DNA of 64,000 nucleotides from Pseudomonas sp. DNDY-54 (GTDB lineage: Bacteria > Pseudomonadota > Gammaproteobacteria > Pseudomonadales > Pseudomonadaceae). The notes under the pieces were generated by a model. It was not told the DNA's origin and did no database searches. It saw nothing but the letters and a program-made list of their open reading frames with translations. The stretch is taken from contig NZ_CP082271.1 in assembly GCF_019880365.1 (NCBI RefSeq), positions 2,914,001 through 2,978,000 of the forward strand, read 5' to 3'. Positions 53,187 to 62,890 of this stretch are shown here, in pieces (the first letter of the stretch is position 1; each line of letters opens with the position of its first letter). Made by a program: the position numbers and the translations under genes.

Positions 53187-54980
53187 ATGCCTCTCGGTCC
53201 CGCTGCACTGATCGTCTCCGCGTTACTCGCCAGCCTTAGCGCCTGTACCAGCCAGGATATATCCAGCCCGACACCACCCGCTCCGGAGGCTTCCAGCGGC
53301 TATACGGCCAAACCCGGTTGGGCCACGGAGCGTTTCGCCGTGGCCGCCGCCAACCCGTTGGCGACCGAGGCGGGTTACAGAATCCTCAAGGCCGGTGGCA
53401 GTGCGATGGATGCGGCCGTGGCGGTACAGATGGTGTTGACGCTGGTTGAGCCGCAGTCCAGTGGCCTGGGCGGTGGGGCCTTTCTGCTGCATTGGGATGG
53501 CGAGCAGGTGACCGCGCTGGACGGGCGTGAGACCGCGCCCGCCGCGGCTAACGAAGCGCTCTTCCTGAAAGCCGACGGAAGCCCCATGGATTTCCAGGAA
53601 GCCGTGGTTGGTGGCCGTTCGGTGGGCGTGCCGGGCACCGTGAGGATGCTCGAACACGCGCATCAGCAGCATGGCAAGCTGCCCTGGCGAGAACTTTTGC
53701 AACCGGCCATCCAGCTCGCTGACGAGGGTTTCGACATCAGCCCGCGCTTGCACAGCCTGCTGCTGAGCGACCCGGCGCTGCGCGAGAACCCGCCGGCGGC
53801 TGCATTTTATTACCAGCCGGACGGATCGCCCTGGCCGGTGGGCCATCGGTTGCGCAATCCCGCCCTCGCCGCCCTGCTGAAAGACATCGCCGCGCGCGGC
53901 AGTGACGCGTTCTACACGGGCGCCAATGCCCGGGCGCTGGTTGTGCAAGTGAACACGCACCCGAGCAATCCTGGCCGCATCACCCTGAGTGATCTGGAGG
54001 GTTACCAACCGCGCCAGCGCGACGCCATCTGCACGCTTTGGCAGAAGCGCTATCAGGTCTGCGGGTTCCCGCCGCCCTCGTCCGGCCACATCACCCAGAT
54101 GCAGATTCTCGGAATGCTGGAGAAGTTGCCTCCCTTCCAGCCGCTCGATCAGGGCGTGCCGTCCGCCGATTTCCTGCACCGCTACACCGAGGCCTCTCGC
54201 CTGGCCTACGCCGATCGCGCCAAATACCTGGCCGATCCTGATTTCGTTCCGGTACCGGGTCGCACCTGGAACAGCATGCTCGCACCGGCCTACCTCAAGC
54301 AGCGCGCTGCATTGATCGGTCCGCGCAGCATGGGCACCGCCGAGCCAGGCGAGCCCGGAGAAATGCCCATTGCATTCGCTTCCCAGACCGAGCAGCCGGA
54401 ATACGGCACCAGCCACATCAGCATCGTGGACGCCGAAGGCAACGCATTGGCGATGACGACGACCATCGAACAGGCGTTCGGCTCACGCCTGCTCAACGAT
54501 GGCGGCACCGGGCTGGCGGGTGGTTATCTGCTGAACAACGAACTCACCGATTTCGCCTTCGAACCCTACGACGCCATGGGTCAGCCGGTGGCAAACCGGG
54601 TCGAGCCGAACAAGCGCCCACGCTCGAGCATGAGCCCGACCTTGGTATTCGACGCTGCGGGGGATCGCTTTCTGGCCAGTGTTGGCTCCCCAGGTGGCGC
54701 GGCGATTATCCATTTCGCCGCGAAAACGCTGCTGGGAATGTATGACTGGGGTCTGGATGCCCAGCGTGCAATCGACCTGCCGAACTTCGGCAGCTTCAAC
54801 GGCCCGACCGTGCTCGAAGCCGGGCGCTTCCCCGCGAGCACGGTGCAGTCGTTGAAGGACCGCGGTCACGTTATTAATGAAACGGAGATGACCAGCGGCT
54901 TGCAGGCCATCCAGCGCACGGACAGTGGCTGGTTCGGCGGGGCCGATCCGCGTCGGGAAGGTGTGGTCATGGGCGACTGA
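53187..54980 (+). CDS. ggt: Gamma-glutamyltransferase (lipoprotein)
   Basis: 597-residue glutathione hydrolase of the Ntn family, which autocleaves into two subunits. The lipobox is LSAC with Cys20, so it is exported and probably lipid-anchored, unlike the soluble E. coli enzyme. Autocleavage and nucleophile Thr408 is in YGTSHISI, followed by TTTIEQAFGSRL. The catalytic SNxSP-like region is RPRSSMSPTLV and GSPGGAAI. Starts with ATG preceded by AAGGAA. It releases glutamate from periplasmic glutathione. Confidence 0.94.
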   Translation: MPLGPAALIVSALLASLSACTSQDISSPTPPAPEASSGYTAKPGWATERFAVAAANPLATEAGYRILKAGGSAMDAAVAVQMVLTLVEPQSSGLGGGAFLLHWDGEQVTALDGRETAPAAANEALFLKADGSPMDFQEAVVGGRSVGVPGTVRMLEHAHQQHGKLPWRELLQPAIQLADEGFDISPRLHSLLLSDPALRENPPAAAFYYQPDGSPWPVGHRLRNPALAALLKDIAARGSDAFYTGANARALVVQVNTHPSNPGRITLSDLEGYQPRQRDAICTLWQKRYQVCGFPPPSSGHITQMQILGMLEKLPPFQPLDQGVPSADFLHRYTEASRLAYADRAKYLADPDFVPVPGRTWNSMLAPAYLKQRAALIGPRSMGTAEPGEPGEMPIAFASQTEQPEYGTSHISIVDAEGNALAMTTTIEQAFGSRLLNDGGTGLAGGYLLNNELTDFAFEPYDAMGQPVANRVEPNKRPRSSMSPTLVFDAAGDRFLASVGSPGGAAIIHFAAKTLLGMYDWGLDAQRAIDLPNFGSFNGPTVLEAGRFPASTVQSLKDRGHVINETEMTSGLQAIQRTDSGWFGGADPRREGVVMGD

Positions 54981-55107
54981 CTGCCCTTTGTTTCGGTCAC
55001 GCCAGCGGCTATTCGCCTCGCGCCGTAATGGCCCCGCATGCTTTGCAAAGGCTGCTGAGCATGCGAGGCCCCGACTGCGGAGCGAACCGTCTAGCTAGCC
55101 GGCTCGC

Positions 55108-57861
55108 CTAGACGACGCGCGCCTCGTGCTCGAGACGCTCGATTGCGCTGTCGAGCTCATCCATCGCCTGAACAGCGCTCGGATGGTTCTGCTTCAGCAA
55201 CGTCTCGCTACGCTCGCAGGCGGCGCGCAACTGCGGAACGCCGCAGTAACGGGTCGCCCCGTGCAGGCGATGGATGCGGTCAATCAGGGCCTGCCGGTCA
55301 TTCACCAGGCGTGCCTCACGAATGGCGCGGCGGTCATCCTCCAGCGAGGCCAACAACATGCTCATCATGTCTGCAGCCAGATCGGCTTTTCCGGCCGCCA
55401 GACGCAAGCCTTCTTCGGAATCCAACACTTTCAGGAGGGTGTCCGGTAGCAGCGGCTCGGCAGGTGCCGCAAGGAAGCTGCGTGCCAGCGGCAAGCCGGT
55501 CCATTTCAGGATCACCTGAGCCAATTGCCGCTCGCTGATTGGCTTGGTCAGGTAATCGTCCAGGCCACTCTGCAGCAGTGAGCGTTTTTCGTTGGACAGC
55601 GCATGCGCGGTGAGCGCGATGACGGGCAATGGCGGCTGGCCAGAATCGGCTTCCCAGAGACGTATTGCCTCGGTGGTTTGGCGCCCATCCATCCCGGGCA
55701 TCTGCACGTCCATGAACACCAGATCGAAGGATCTGCGCTTCACCGCCTCCAGCGCTTCCTGCCCACTGCTCACCGCCTCGACTTCGCCGCCCATGTCAGT
55801 CAACAGGGTTTCCAACAGCAACAGGTTGGCCGGATTGTCGTCCACACAGAGGACGCGGGGTGGCCGGGTTTCAGGCAGCGCGAGGCTTTCAACCAGCGCC
55901 TGTGGCGGGCGCAGCAGATCGAGAAGGACCCGCTGCAGCTTGCGGGTGCAAGCCGGTTTGCTTTGCAGCTGGGCATGCGTATGTGATTCGGGCAGCGCAT
56001 CGTGGTACTGCGCCTGTTCGCTGGTTGGGCACAGCACGATGCATTTGCAGCCCAACGCTTCGAAATCCCATAGGCGCTGGCAGAGTTGCTGGGGGGCAAT
56101 CTCGCGCTGGCTGACGCCAAGCACGGCGATATCTATCTGAGTCTCGCTGCTATGCGCTGCGGCAACCGCGTCGTGCAGCAGGTCCAGGCTTTCGAATGGC
56201 AGCACCTCCAGCCCGCAACTTTCCAGTTGATGTTGCAACGCCTGGCGCGCCAGCGGGTGCTGCTCGAGCACGCCGACCCGGCGGCCCACGAGCCCCGCAC
56301 GAGGCAGGTCTTCGATGTCGTCACGCGCTTTCGGCAAGCTCAGGCTGATCCAGAACTCGGAGCCTTCTTCAGGAATGCTGTCGACCCCGATTTCACCGCC
56401 CATCTGCTCGATCAGGCGCTTGGAAATTACCAACCCAAGCCCCGTGCCGCCTGGCTGGCGCGACAACGAATTGTCCGCCTGGCTGAACGCCTGAAACAGC
56501 GAGCGCAGATCCTGATCGGTCAGGCCAATTCCGGTGTCTTGCACGCTGATGCGCAATTGCGCCCGATCGGAACGTTCATCCTCGACCATGGCGCGGACGA
56601 CCACCGTGCCTTCATTGGTGAATTTGATGGCGTTGCTGACCAGGTTGGTCAGCACTTGCTTGAGCCGCAGCGGATCACCAACCAGCGACAGCGGCGTATC
56701 GCGGTAAACCAGGCTGACCAGCTCCAGATGCTTGGAGTGCGCCGCCGGGCCGAGAATCGTCAGGGTGTCCTCGATAAGGTCGCGCAGGTTGAAGGGGATG
56801 CTGTCGAGCACCAGCTTGCCGGCCTCGATTTTGGAGAAGTCGAGGATCTCGTTGATGATCCCGAGCAGGCTGTCGGCGGACTTTTCGATGGTCGACAGAT
56901 AGTCTTGCTGGCGCGGTGAGAGGTCGCTTTTCTGCAGCAGATGAGTGAAGCCAAGGATGCCGTTGAGCGGCGTACGGATCTCATGGCTCATGTTCGCGAG
57001 GAATTCGGATTTGATCCGGCTGGCTTCCAGCGCTTCCTTGCGTGCCAGGTCCAGTTCGATGTTCTGGATCTCGATGGTCTCGAGGTTCTGCTGCACGTCC
57101 TCGGTGGCCTGGTCGATACTCTGCTGCAGCTCCTCGCGCGCACTGAGCAACGCCTCCGCCATGCGGTTGATACCGGCCGCCAGCTCGTCCATTTCGTGAC
57201 TGCCAAGCGCCGGCAGACGGGTTTCTAGATAACCGTCCTTGAGCTGCGCGACCGCCACCTTGACCTTGTGCAACGGCTTGCTGATGGCGGTGCTCATCCG
57301 CAGCGCCAGCAGCGCGGTGATGATCAGCCCCGCGCCGATCAGCAGCAGGCTGGTAAACAGGCTGCGATACCCGCGCAGCAACGTGCCCTGGTGCGACAGC
57401 TCGAGCTCCAGCCAGCCAATCTGGCGAAGGTCGTCTTCCGGGTTGTCTGCGGCGAGGTTCAGGTGTTTGCCCAGGACCGGCAAGAGGATGCGCGTGGTGT
57501 CGACGCTACTGACCTGGGTCAGCGCCTCCGGGTCGGTGGGCGGCGAGGGAGTGATCATGTTCGGCCCCGCATGGGCCTGCACGTTGCGCTCGGTGTCGAG
57601 GATGGACACGGCACGCACATCCGGCTGGTCCAGCACCTGGTTAAGGATCCGCTGTAGACGCTTGCCGTACCCCTGCGCCATGGCCGGCGCTGCCAGGGGC
57701 GCCAATTGCTCGGCAATCAGTTGCCCGCGCTCGTCGAGCTGATGACGCATTTCCGACAACTGCATCCACGTGAAGTAGACGCCAAGCGCCACGGCTAGCA
57801 CTGTGCTGGGCAGCAATATCAACACCAGCACGCGACTCTTTATTCCTAGGTCTCTCAGCAC
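55108..57861 (-). CDS. gacS: Hybrid sensor kinase GacS
   Basis: 917-residue inner-membrane kinase of the GacS/GacA system, which controls secondary metabolism and biofilm through Rsm small RNAs. Helices at about 11-31 and 168-188 flank a periplasmic domain. A HAMP region precedes the HisKA box with His293 (NMSHEIRTPLNG), then HATPase (GGTGLGLVISK). The receiver has Asp718 (FMDVQMPG) and the HPt domain His864 (IHRLHGATRYCG). His293, Asp718 and His864 give the full three-step relay. Converges with ggt; gacA is not in this window. Confidence 0.96.
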   Translation of the reverse strand: MLRDLGIKSRVLVLILLPSTVLAVALGVYFTWMQLSEMRHQLDERGQLIAEQLAPLAAPAMAQGYGKRLQRILNQVLDQPDVRAVSILDTERNVQAHAGPNMITPSPPTDPEALTQVSSVDTTRILLPVLGKHLNLAADNPEDDLRQIGWLELELSHQGTLLRGYRSLFTSLLLIGAGLIITALLALRMSTAISKPLHKVKVAVAQLKDGYLETRLPALGSHEMDELAAGINRMAEALLSAREELQQSIDQATEDVQQNLETIEIQNIELDLARKEALEASRIKSEFLANMSHEIRTPLNGILGFTHLLQKSDLSPRQQDYLSTIEKSADSLLGIINEILDFSKIEAGKLVLDSIPFNLRDLIEDTLTILGPAAHSKHLELVSLVYRDTPLSLVGDPLRLKQVLTNLVSNAIKFTNEGTVVVRAMVEDERSDRAQLRISVQDTGIGLTDQDLRSLFQAFSQADNSLSRQPGGTGLGLVISKRLIEQMGGEIGVDSIPEEGSEFWISLSLPKARDDIEDLPRAGLVGRRVGVLEQHPLARQALQHQLESCGLEVLPFESLDLLHDAVAAAHSSETQIDIAVLGVSQREIAPQQLCQRLWDFEALGCKCIVLCPTSEQAQYHDALPESHTHAQLQSKPACTRKLQRVLLDLLRPPQALVESLALPETRPPRVLCVDDNPANLLLLETLLTDMGGEVEAVSSGQEALEAVKRRSFDLVFMDVQMPGMDGRQTTEAIRLWEADSGQPPLPVIALTAHALSNEKRSLLQSGLDDYLTKPISERQLAQVILKWTGLPLARSFLAAPAEPLLPDTLLKVLDSEEGLRLAAGKADLAADMMSMLLASLEDDRRAIREARLVNDRQALIDRIHRLHGATRYCGVPQLRAACERSETLLKQNHPSAVQAMDELDSAIERLEHEARVV

Positions 57862-57988
57862 GGATCCATTCCCCTGGTTGCCAGGCCGCTAGTGTAGCGG
57901 CTCAGCAAGCGGGAATCTGCACGGCAGAGCCGTCGGCCGTCGGCGGATATGAATCAGTGGTGACGCTGGGGCGGATCGGCTGGGACGA

Positions 57989-58615
57989 TCAGTCCAGACC
58001 GCGGATATCACGCCCCTGGAAATCGGGCAGCTTCCACTCAAAGATCATCGCCAGCACCCGGAACAGGAAACCCGCACAGAGCGTGGCGAGCGAGGCGATC
58101 GAGTTGCTGATGCCCAGCCACAGCAGGCCGACGTACAGCACACCGGTGAACAGCGCCACGGTGGCATACAGCTCGCGCCGCAGCACCAGCGGAACCTCGT
58201 TGCAGAGGATGTCGCGCATCAGCCCGCCGAAGACGCCCGTGATCACGCCGGCCAGCACGACGATGGAAAGGTGCACGCCCATTTCCATTGCCACGCCACA
58301 ACCAATCACCGTGAAGGCCACCAGCCCCAGACCGTCGACCAGCAGGAACACCTGCCGCAGATGGTGCATGTGCCGCGCCACCATGGCGGTCACGATGGCT
58401 GCGCCGACGGTAAAGCCTAGGTATTCGGGGTGAGCAATCCAGCCGATCGGGTGATGCCCGAGCAGCACGTCCCGCGCGGTGCCGCCGCCCAATGCGGTAA
58501 CGGTCCCCAGCAGGCAAATGCCGAACAGATCCATGCCGCGCCGCATCCCCATGATGGCTCCCGACATGGCTTCGGCTGTGATGGCGACCAGATAGATGAT
58601 GTGCAGCAGCGTCAC
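57989..58615 (-). CDS. TRIC-family (YicG/UPF0126) membrane channel
   Basis: 208-residue protein with about seven helices in two similar halves, typical of trimeric intracellular cation channels. GMRRGMDLFGICLLGTVTALGGGTARDVLLGHHPIGW in the first half and GVITGVFGGLMRDILCNEVPLVLR in the second carry the paired signature GGGxxRDxL and GGLxRDIL. Ion specificity unknown. Divergent from the LysR gene, sharing a 125-base gap, so the regulator may control it. Confidence 0.88.
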   Translation of the reverse strand: MTLLHIIYLVAITAEAMSGAIMGMRRGMDLFGICLLGTVTALGGGTARDVLLGHHPIGWIAHPEYLGFTVGAAIVTAMVARHMHHLRQVFLLVDGLGLVAFTVIGCGVAMEMGVHLSIVVLAGVITGVFGGLMRDILCNEVPLVLRRELYATVALFTGVLYVGLLWLGISNSIASLATLCAGFLFRVLAMIFEWKLPDFQGRDIRGLD

Positions 58616-58681
58616 AGCGGTACTCCAGAACAGGGCATAACGGATGGAAGGTGCGCCATTATGGGGCCGGCCTTTTGTAAA

Positions 58682-58712
58682 TTGACCCAGCTAAGCAAAT
58701 TTAGGCTATACA
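58682..58712 (+). promoter_or_regulatory. Putative promoter of the LysR gene
   Basis: TTGACC (58682-58687) and TATACA (58707-58712) with a 19-base spacer, in an AT-rich island that stands out from its surroundings. It overlaps the region from which the TRIC gene would be transcribed the other way, a usual place for a LysR operator. Confidence 0.45.
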
Positions 58713-58740
58713 AACATTTTCTTAATCTGGAAGAAGCCGC

Positions 58741-59643
58741 TTGAATCTCGACCCCAAGCAGACCGAAGCCTTCCGCGCCGTCATCAGGACCGGCAGCTTC
58801 GAGCAGGCCGCGTTGCGCCTGCATCTGACCCCGCCGGCGATTTCGCAACGGGTACGCGCCCTGGAGAGCGCATTGGGCAATGCGTTAGTGGTACGCAGCC
58901 GCCCGTGCCGGCCGACTGAAACCGGTCAGCGATTGTTGCAATACCTCAAGCGAGCCACCCTGCTCGAAGCCGATCTGATGGCCGATCTGGCCGAGCGTAG
59001 CGATGCGCCGCTGGTGGTGGTGGCCGCGCTCAATGCCGACAGCCTCGGCACCTGGTTCTTTCCGGCGCTGGCGGAAGTCCTGATTCAAGAACGCGTATTG
59101 CTGGACCTCACCATCGAGGACCAGGATCACACCTACAGCCTGCTGGAAACCGGGCTGGCCATTGGCTGCATCAGCACCGAACCCAAGCCCATGCGGGGGT
59201 GCACGGCAACGCCGCTTGGCAGCATGCGCTATCGCCTGGTCGCGTCCGCCGCGTTTCGCCAGCAATACTTCGCCAACGGCCTGACCCGCAACGCCGCACG
59301 CAACGCGCCGGTCGTCGCCTACACACGCAAGGACCGCCTCACCTCGTCCTTCTTGCTGCAGCAGCTTGGCCTGCCCGAAGGCGCCTATCCCTGCCACTAC
59401 GTGCCCGGTGCCGAGCCGCGCTTCAGTGCCATTCGCTGCGGGCTGGGTTACGGCATGGTGCCGGAGCTGCTGTTGCACGATGCGCTGGCTGAGGGCTTGG
59501 TGGTCGATCTGGCGGCAAACGCACCGTTGGATGTTTCGTTGTACTGGCACACCTGGAAAGTGCAGTCGCCGCGAATGGAAAATCTATCGCGGCAGATCGT
59601 CGAAGCCGCGCCCAGAATTCTCGCGCGGCCCGCCGACGCGTGA
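58741..59643 (+). CDS. LysR-type regulator, ArgP/IciA-like (TTG start)
   Basis: 300-residue transcription regulator. The N-terminal winged helix has LDPKQTEAFRAVIRTGSFEQAA and LTPPAISQRVRALES; the C-terminal part is a periplasmic-binding-like effector domain. The style of the helix (PPAISQRVRALE) and GYGMVPELL fit the ArgP group, which senses lysine/arginine and controls amino acid exporters, but no exporter is adjacent. Starts with TTG, with GGAAGA upstream. Confidence 0.85.
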   Translation: MNLDPKQTEAFRAVIRTGSFEQAALRLHLTPPAISQRVRALESALGNALVVRSRPCRPTETGQRLLQYLKRATLLEADLMADLAERSDAPLVVVAALNADSLGTWFFPALAEVLIQERVLLDLTIEDQDHTYSLLETGLAIGCISTEPKPMRGCTATPLGSMRYRLVASAAFRQQYFANGLTRNAARNAPVVAYTRKDRLTSSFLLQQLGLPEGAYPCHYVPGAEPRFSAIRCGLGYGMVPELLLHDALAEGLVVDLAANAPLDVSLYWHTWKVQSPRMENLSRQIVEAAPRILARPADA

Positions 59644-59695
59644 CGGCGGCACGGCAGGACTGCGTTTGCCTCAACGGTAAGGCACACTAACGCTC

Positions 59696-60409
59696 ATGAA
59701 CCCGCTTCCTCCACAACCCGCCTGTTGCTCGCCGCTGCAGGACCATTGGCCACTGCCGCGCGCCCTGCCCGGCGTGCGCCTGGTCAGCACCCGTTTCGAT
59801 TCCGACCTGCTTGACCCCGAGGACTTCATTCGCTGGGGCATTCCCCCCATGGCGGCAGTGAGCAAGCGTCAGACCGAGTTTCTCGCCGGGCGCCTCTGCG
59901 CGTTCGAAGCCTTGCGCAGGGTCACCGGCGAGCCTGGCATTCCTCCCGTAGGCGAAGACCGCGCACCCTGCTGGCCGGCCGGCGTGGTGGGCTCCATCAC
60001 GCACGGCGCCGGTTGGGCCGCGGTGGTCGTAGCTCAGGCTGCTCAGTGGCGCGGGCTCGGGCTTGATGTCGAAAAACGCCTTGCGATCCAGCGGGCCGAC
60101 CGGTTGGCGGCCGAAATCCTCACACCACGAGAACTGGAAGGCTACGCCGAGCTTGACGACGCACAGCGGGCACTGCGCGTGACGCTGACTTTCTCGATCA
60201 AAGAAAGCCTGTTCAAAGCGCTCTATCCGCTGGTCAAGACACGCTTCTATTTCCAGGAGGCCGAACTGATTCACCAGGACGCCGGCGGCCATGCGCGGCT
60301 GCGCTTGCTCAACGACCTCTCGGAGGAATGGCGGACGGGGGCAGAACTCGACGGCCAGTTCGTTCTGTTCGACGACTACCTGCTGAGCCTGGTAAGCATC
60401 CCGGCCTGA
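59696..60409 (+). CDS. 4'-phosphopantetheinyl transferase (PcpS/EntD-like)
   Basis: 237-residue Sfp/EntD-type transferase attaching phosphopantetheine to acyl or peptidyl carrier proteins. Metal motif GLDVEK at 122-127 (Asp124, Glu126) and the second motif FSIKESLFKALYP at 166-178 are intact. N-terminal AGRLCAFEALR is conserved. In P. aeruginosa a single such enzyme, PcpS, serves both fatty acid and secondary metabolism; whether this one is the sole enzyme here cannot be told. Confidence 0.9.
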   Translation: MNPLPPQPACCSPLQDHWPLPRALPGVRLVSTRFDSDLLDPEDFIRWGIPPMAAVSKRQTEFLAGRLCAFEALRRVTGEPGIPPVGEDRAPCWPAGVVGSITHGAGWAAVVVAQAAQWRGLGLDVEKRLAIQRADRLAAEILTPRELEGYAELDDAQRALRVTLTFSIKESLFKALYPLVKTRFYFQEAELIHQDAGGHARLRLLNDLSEEWRTGAELDGQFVLFDDYLLSLVSIPA

Positions 60410-60533
60410 TCAGCCCCGGCGAACTACTACCCCATCACCTAGAGCCCGCTCCACACCCGCCCGCTCACACAACCTGAGTGGCGAACCTGTTCGCCCATGA
60501 GGCCGACAGCTCCGGTGCGACTGGCTCAGCCCA

Positions 60534-62135
60534 CTACTGCGTATGCTTACGCGGCCAGACCAGGCTGAAGCGCGCACCGCCCAGTTCGCTGTGACCGATC
60601 TGCGAGCGGCCGCCGTGCCAGTACGAAATCCGCCGCACGATGGACAACCCCAGCCCGTGCCCGCCAGAGGCGCGGGTGCGGCTGTCGTCGAGACGTAGGA
60701 ACGGCGCGAAAACCTTTTCCCACGCCTCTTCCGGCACGCCCGGGCCGTCGTCATCCACCGCCAACTCCGCCCGCTCGTTATCGACGATGAAGCTCACCTG
60801 CACACGGGTTTCGGCGTGACGCATGGCGTTGGTGATCAGATTGCTCAGGGCCCGGCGCAGGTAATGGGGCTCGGCATCGACCACGCTGCCGGTGTCGTTC
60901 GCCGCAACACAGGCGCCCCGTTCGACCCTTACGGTTGGGCGCAGCGGAGCGAGCTCGCCGATGACCTGATCGATCAGCGCGCCGAGGTCCACCGCCTGAA
61001 AGGTCAACTCCGGTGATCCGCGCTCCAGGCGCGTGTAGACCAGCATCTCGTCCACCAGACGGTCGAGATCATCGATGTCGCCGTCCATGTCGTCCAGATA
61101 GCGCGTTCGGGCCTCTGGTGTCTGCGCCGAACCAGCCATTTCCAGCCCAAAGCGCAACCGGGCCACTGGCGTCCGCAGTTCGTGCGCGACCGCGCTGACC
61201 ATCTCCCGCTGTACCGCCAGCAGACGCTGCAGGTGGCTGGCCATGCCGTTGAAGGCTTTCGCCAATCGACCGACCGAGTCCGTCCCGGCATCCGGCACCC
61301 GCGTTTCCAGATGGCCGGCAGCGATACGCGTGGCGGCGCGCTCAACACCGCGCAAACGCCGCTCCAGCTGTCGCACCAGCAAATAAACCATCAACCCGAT
61401 CAGCGACAAGCCGAGCACGCCGATCAGCGCGAGCAATTGCGGCGGGTACAAATTGAGCTGGTAGAGCGGCCCCAGCGCCATGATCCAGGCCGTGCCGGAA
61501 ACCGCCGCGAACACTCGAATGGCTTCGCCACCGCGAACCAGAGCCATCACCGTATCGCCTTCATCCAGACGGCGCCGCTGATCGTCGTCGAGGCTGGCGC
61601 TGTCGCGGGTCAACAGGTCCAGCTCATAACCAAACCCGTGCGTCTGCTTGAGCTCGGCCAGCCGCCGGGGTTGTTCGTCTTCCGGGTAGCGGATCAATTC
61701 GTCGATAAGCAGGTAAATGGTCGCGCGCGCCAGCTGCTCGCTGAGCTGCTCCACTTCACCGGTCAGGGCCAGGCGGTCTTCTGCGCTGACCAGCGAAAAG
61801 ACCGTGACGCTGTGCGGCCGCACCTGCTCGACCAGCACCTGGCCGTTGAGCAGGCGTGCTTCCAGGCGGCTCTCCAGGCTGATGTCGTCCAGCGTCCGCA
61901 CCCGCAGCGGAATGCCCAGCAAGCGACCCCAGAGGTTTGCCGCCTGACGCCGCTCGATCGGCGTCATGCTGCTCATGTTGTAGGCCATCAAGCGGAATGT
62001 CCCGCTGGCCAGCGCCTCCCGATGCCGATCCGCCCGGACCTCGTTGAGCAACTGCAAGCCGCCTGCGCCCAGCAACCCAACCAGCACCAGCACAGCGAGC
62101 ATGCCGCCATAGATGCGCAGGAAGATTGAATTCAC
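60534..62135 (-). CDS. Sensor histidine kinase, RstB-like
   Basis: 533-residue membrane kinase. Helix at about 10-30, a periplasmic domain of about 190 residues, second helix about 231-253, HAMP, then His318 in VAHELRTPVARLRF and the ATPase motifs NLITNAMRHAE, DDGPGVPEEAWEKVF and GHGLGLSIVRRI. The signal is unknown. Its start overlaps the response-regulator stop by 4 bases. Confidence 0.92.
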   Translation of the reverse strand: MNSIFLRIYGGMLAVLVLVGLLGAGGLQLLNEVRADRHREALASGTFRLMAYNMSSMTPIERRQAANLWGRLLGIPLRVRTLDDISLESRLEARLLNGQVLVEQVRPHSVTVFSLVSAEDRLALTGEVEQLSEQLARATIYLLIDELIRYPEDEQPRRLAELKQTHGFGYELDLLTRDSASLDDDQRRRLDEGDTVMALVRGGEAIRVFAAVSGTAWIMALGPLYQLNLYPPQLLALIGVLGLSLIGLMVYLLVRQLERRLRGVERAATRIAAGHLETRVPDAGTDSVGRLAKAFNGMASHLQRLLAVQREMVSAVAHELRTPVARLRFGLEMAGSAQTPEARTRYLDDMDGDIDDLDRLVDEMLVYTRLERGSPELTFQAVDLGALIDQVIGELAPLRPTVRVERGACVAANDTGSVVDAEPHYLRRALSNLITNAMRHAETRVQVSFIVDNERAELAVDDDGPGVPEEAWEKVFAPFLRLDDSRTRASGGHGLGLSIVRRISYWHGGRSQIGHSELGGARFSLVWPRKHTQ

Positions 62136-62854
62136 TGCAGCGCTTCAGCCGCTTCGGATACGAACAGATAACCCTTGCCGCGCACCGTCTTGATCAGGCG
62201 CGGATGATCCGGATCATCGCCGATTTTCGGACGAATCCGCGAAATGCGCACATCAATGGAACGATCCTGGCCGTCGTACTCGATCCCGCGCAGCTCTGCG
62301 AAAATCTGCTCGCGCGACATGATGCGGCCGGGGTTGGAGGTCAGCAGCCAGAGGAGGTCGAACTCGGCGCCAGTCAATTCGATGCCTTCGCCCCGCAGCC
62401 AGGCTTCGCGCAGTGCATGGTCGACCACCAGCGGGCCGTACTGGATACGCTTGCTGGCTGCCGGCGCCGTCTCGACACCTTCACGTCGACGCAGCAGCGC
62501 GCGGATACGCGCCAGCAACACCCGAGGGCGCACCGGCTTGCAAACATAGTCGTCAGCGCCAATTTCAAGGCCGAGCACCTGATCGAGGTCATCGGCGCGG
62601 GCGGTGAGCATCAGGATCGGGCCGTCATAACGGTCACGAACCTTGCGGCAGATGCTCAACCCATCCTCACCCGGCAGCATGAGATCGAGCACCACCAGAT
62701 CGGGGCGCTCGTTGATGATGCGTGCCGCGGCCTGGGCGCCGTCCGCTTCGACAGCAACGTGCAAGCCGTTGCCTTCAAGATATTCCCGCGTCAACTCGGC
62801 CAACCGCTGGTCGTCTTCGACAATGAGAATTCGCCAAGCTTCTTGATCCGTCAT
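62132..62854 (-). CDS. OmpR-family response regulator, RstA-like
   Basis: 240 residues: receiver with Asp57 in LVVLDLMLPG and Lys in VCKPVRP, then an OmpR-type winged helix ending RSIDVRISRIRPKIG and IKTVRGKGYLF. It pairs with the kinase on the same strand (4-base overlap). The extra N-terminal residues MTDQEAWR are normal. Targets unknown; no palindromic site was recognised upstream. Confidence 0.93.
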   Translation of the reverse strand: MTDQEAWRILIVEDDQRLAELTREYLEGNGLHVAVEADGAQAAARIINERPDLVVLDLMLPGEDGLSICRKVRDRYDGPILMLTARADDLDQVLGLEIGADDYVCKPVRPRVLLARIRALLRRREGVETAPAASKRIQYGPLVVDHALREAWLRGEGIELTGAEFDLLWLLTSNPGRIMSREQIFAELRGIEYDGQDRSIDVRISRIRPKIGDDPDHPRLIKTVRGKGYLFVSEAAEALQ

Positions 62855-62890
62855 GCGCCCTCCTTACAGGCCATCGGGCGCATTGTAGCG

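Noticed and set aside
53223..54416. 397-codon open frame antisense to ggt
   Set aside because: Covers the exported Ggt coding sequence whose catalytic motifs are intact; product lacks any motif.
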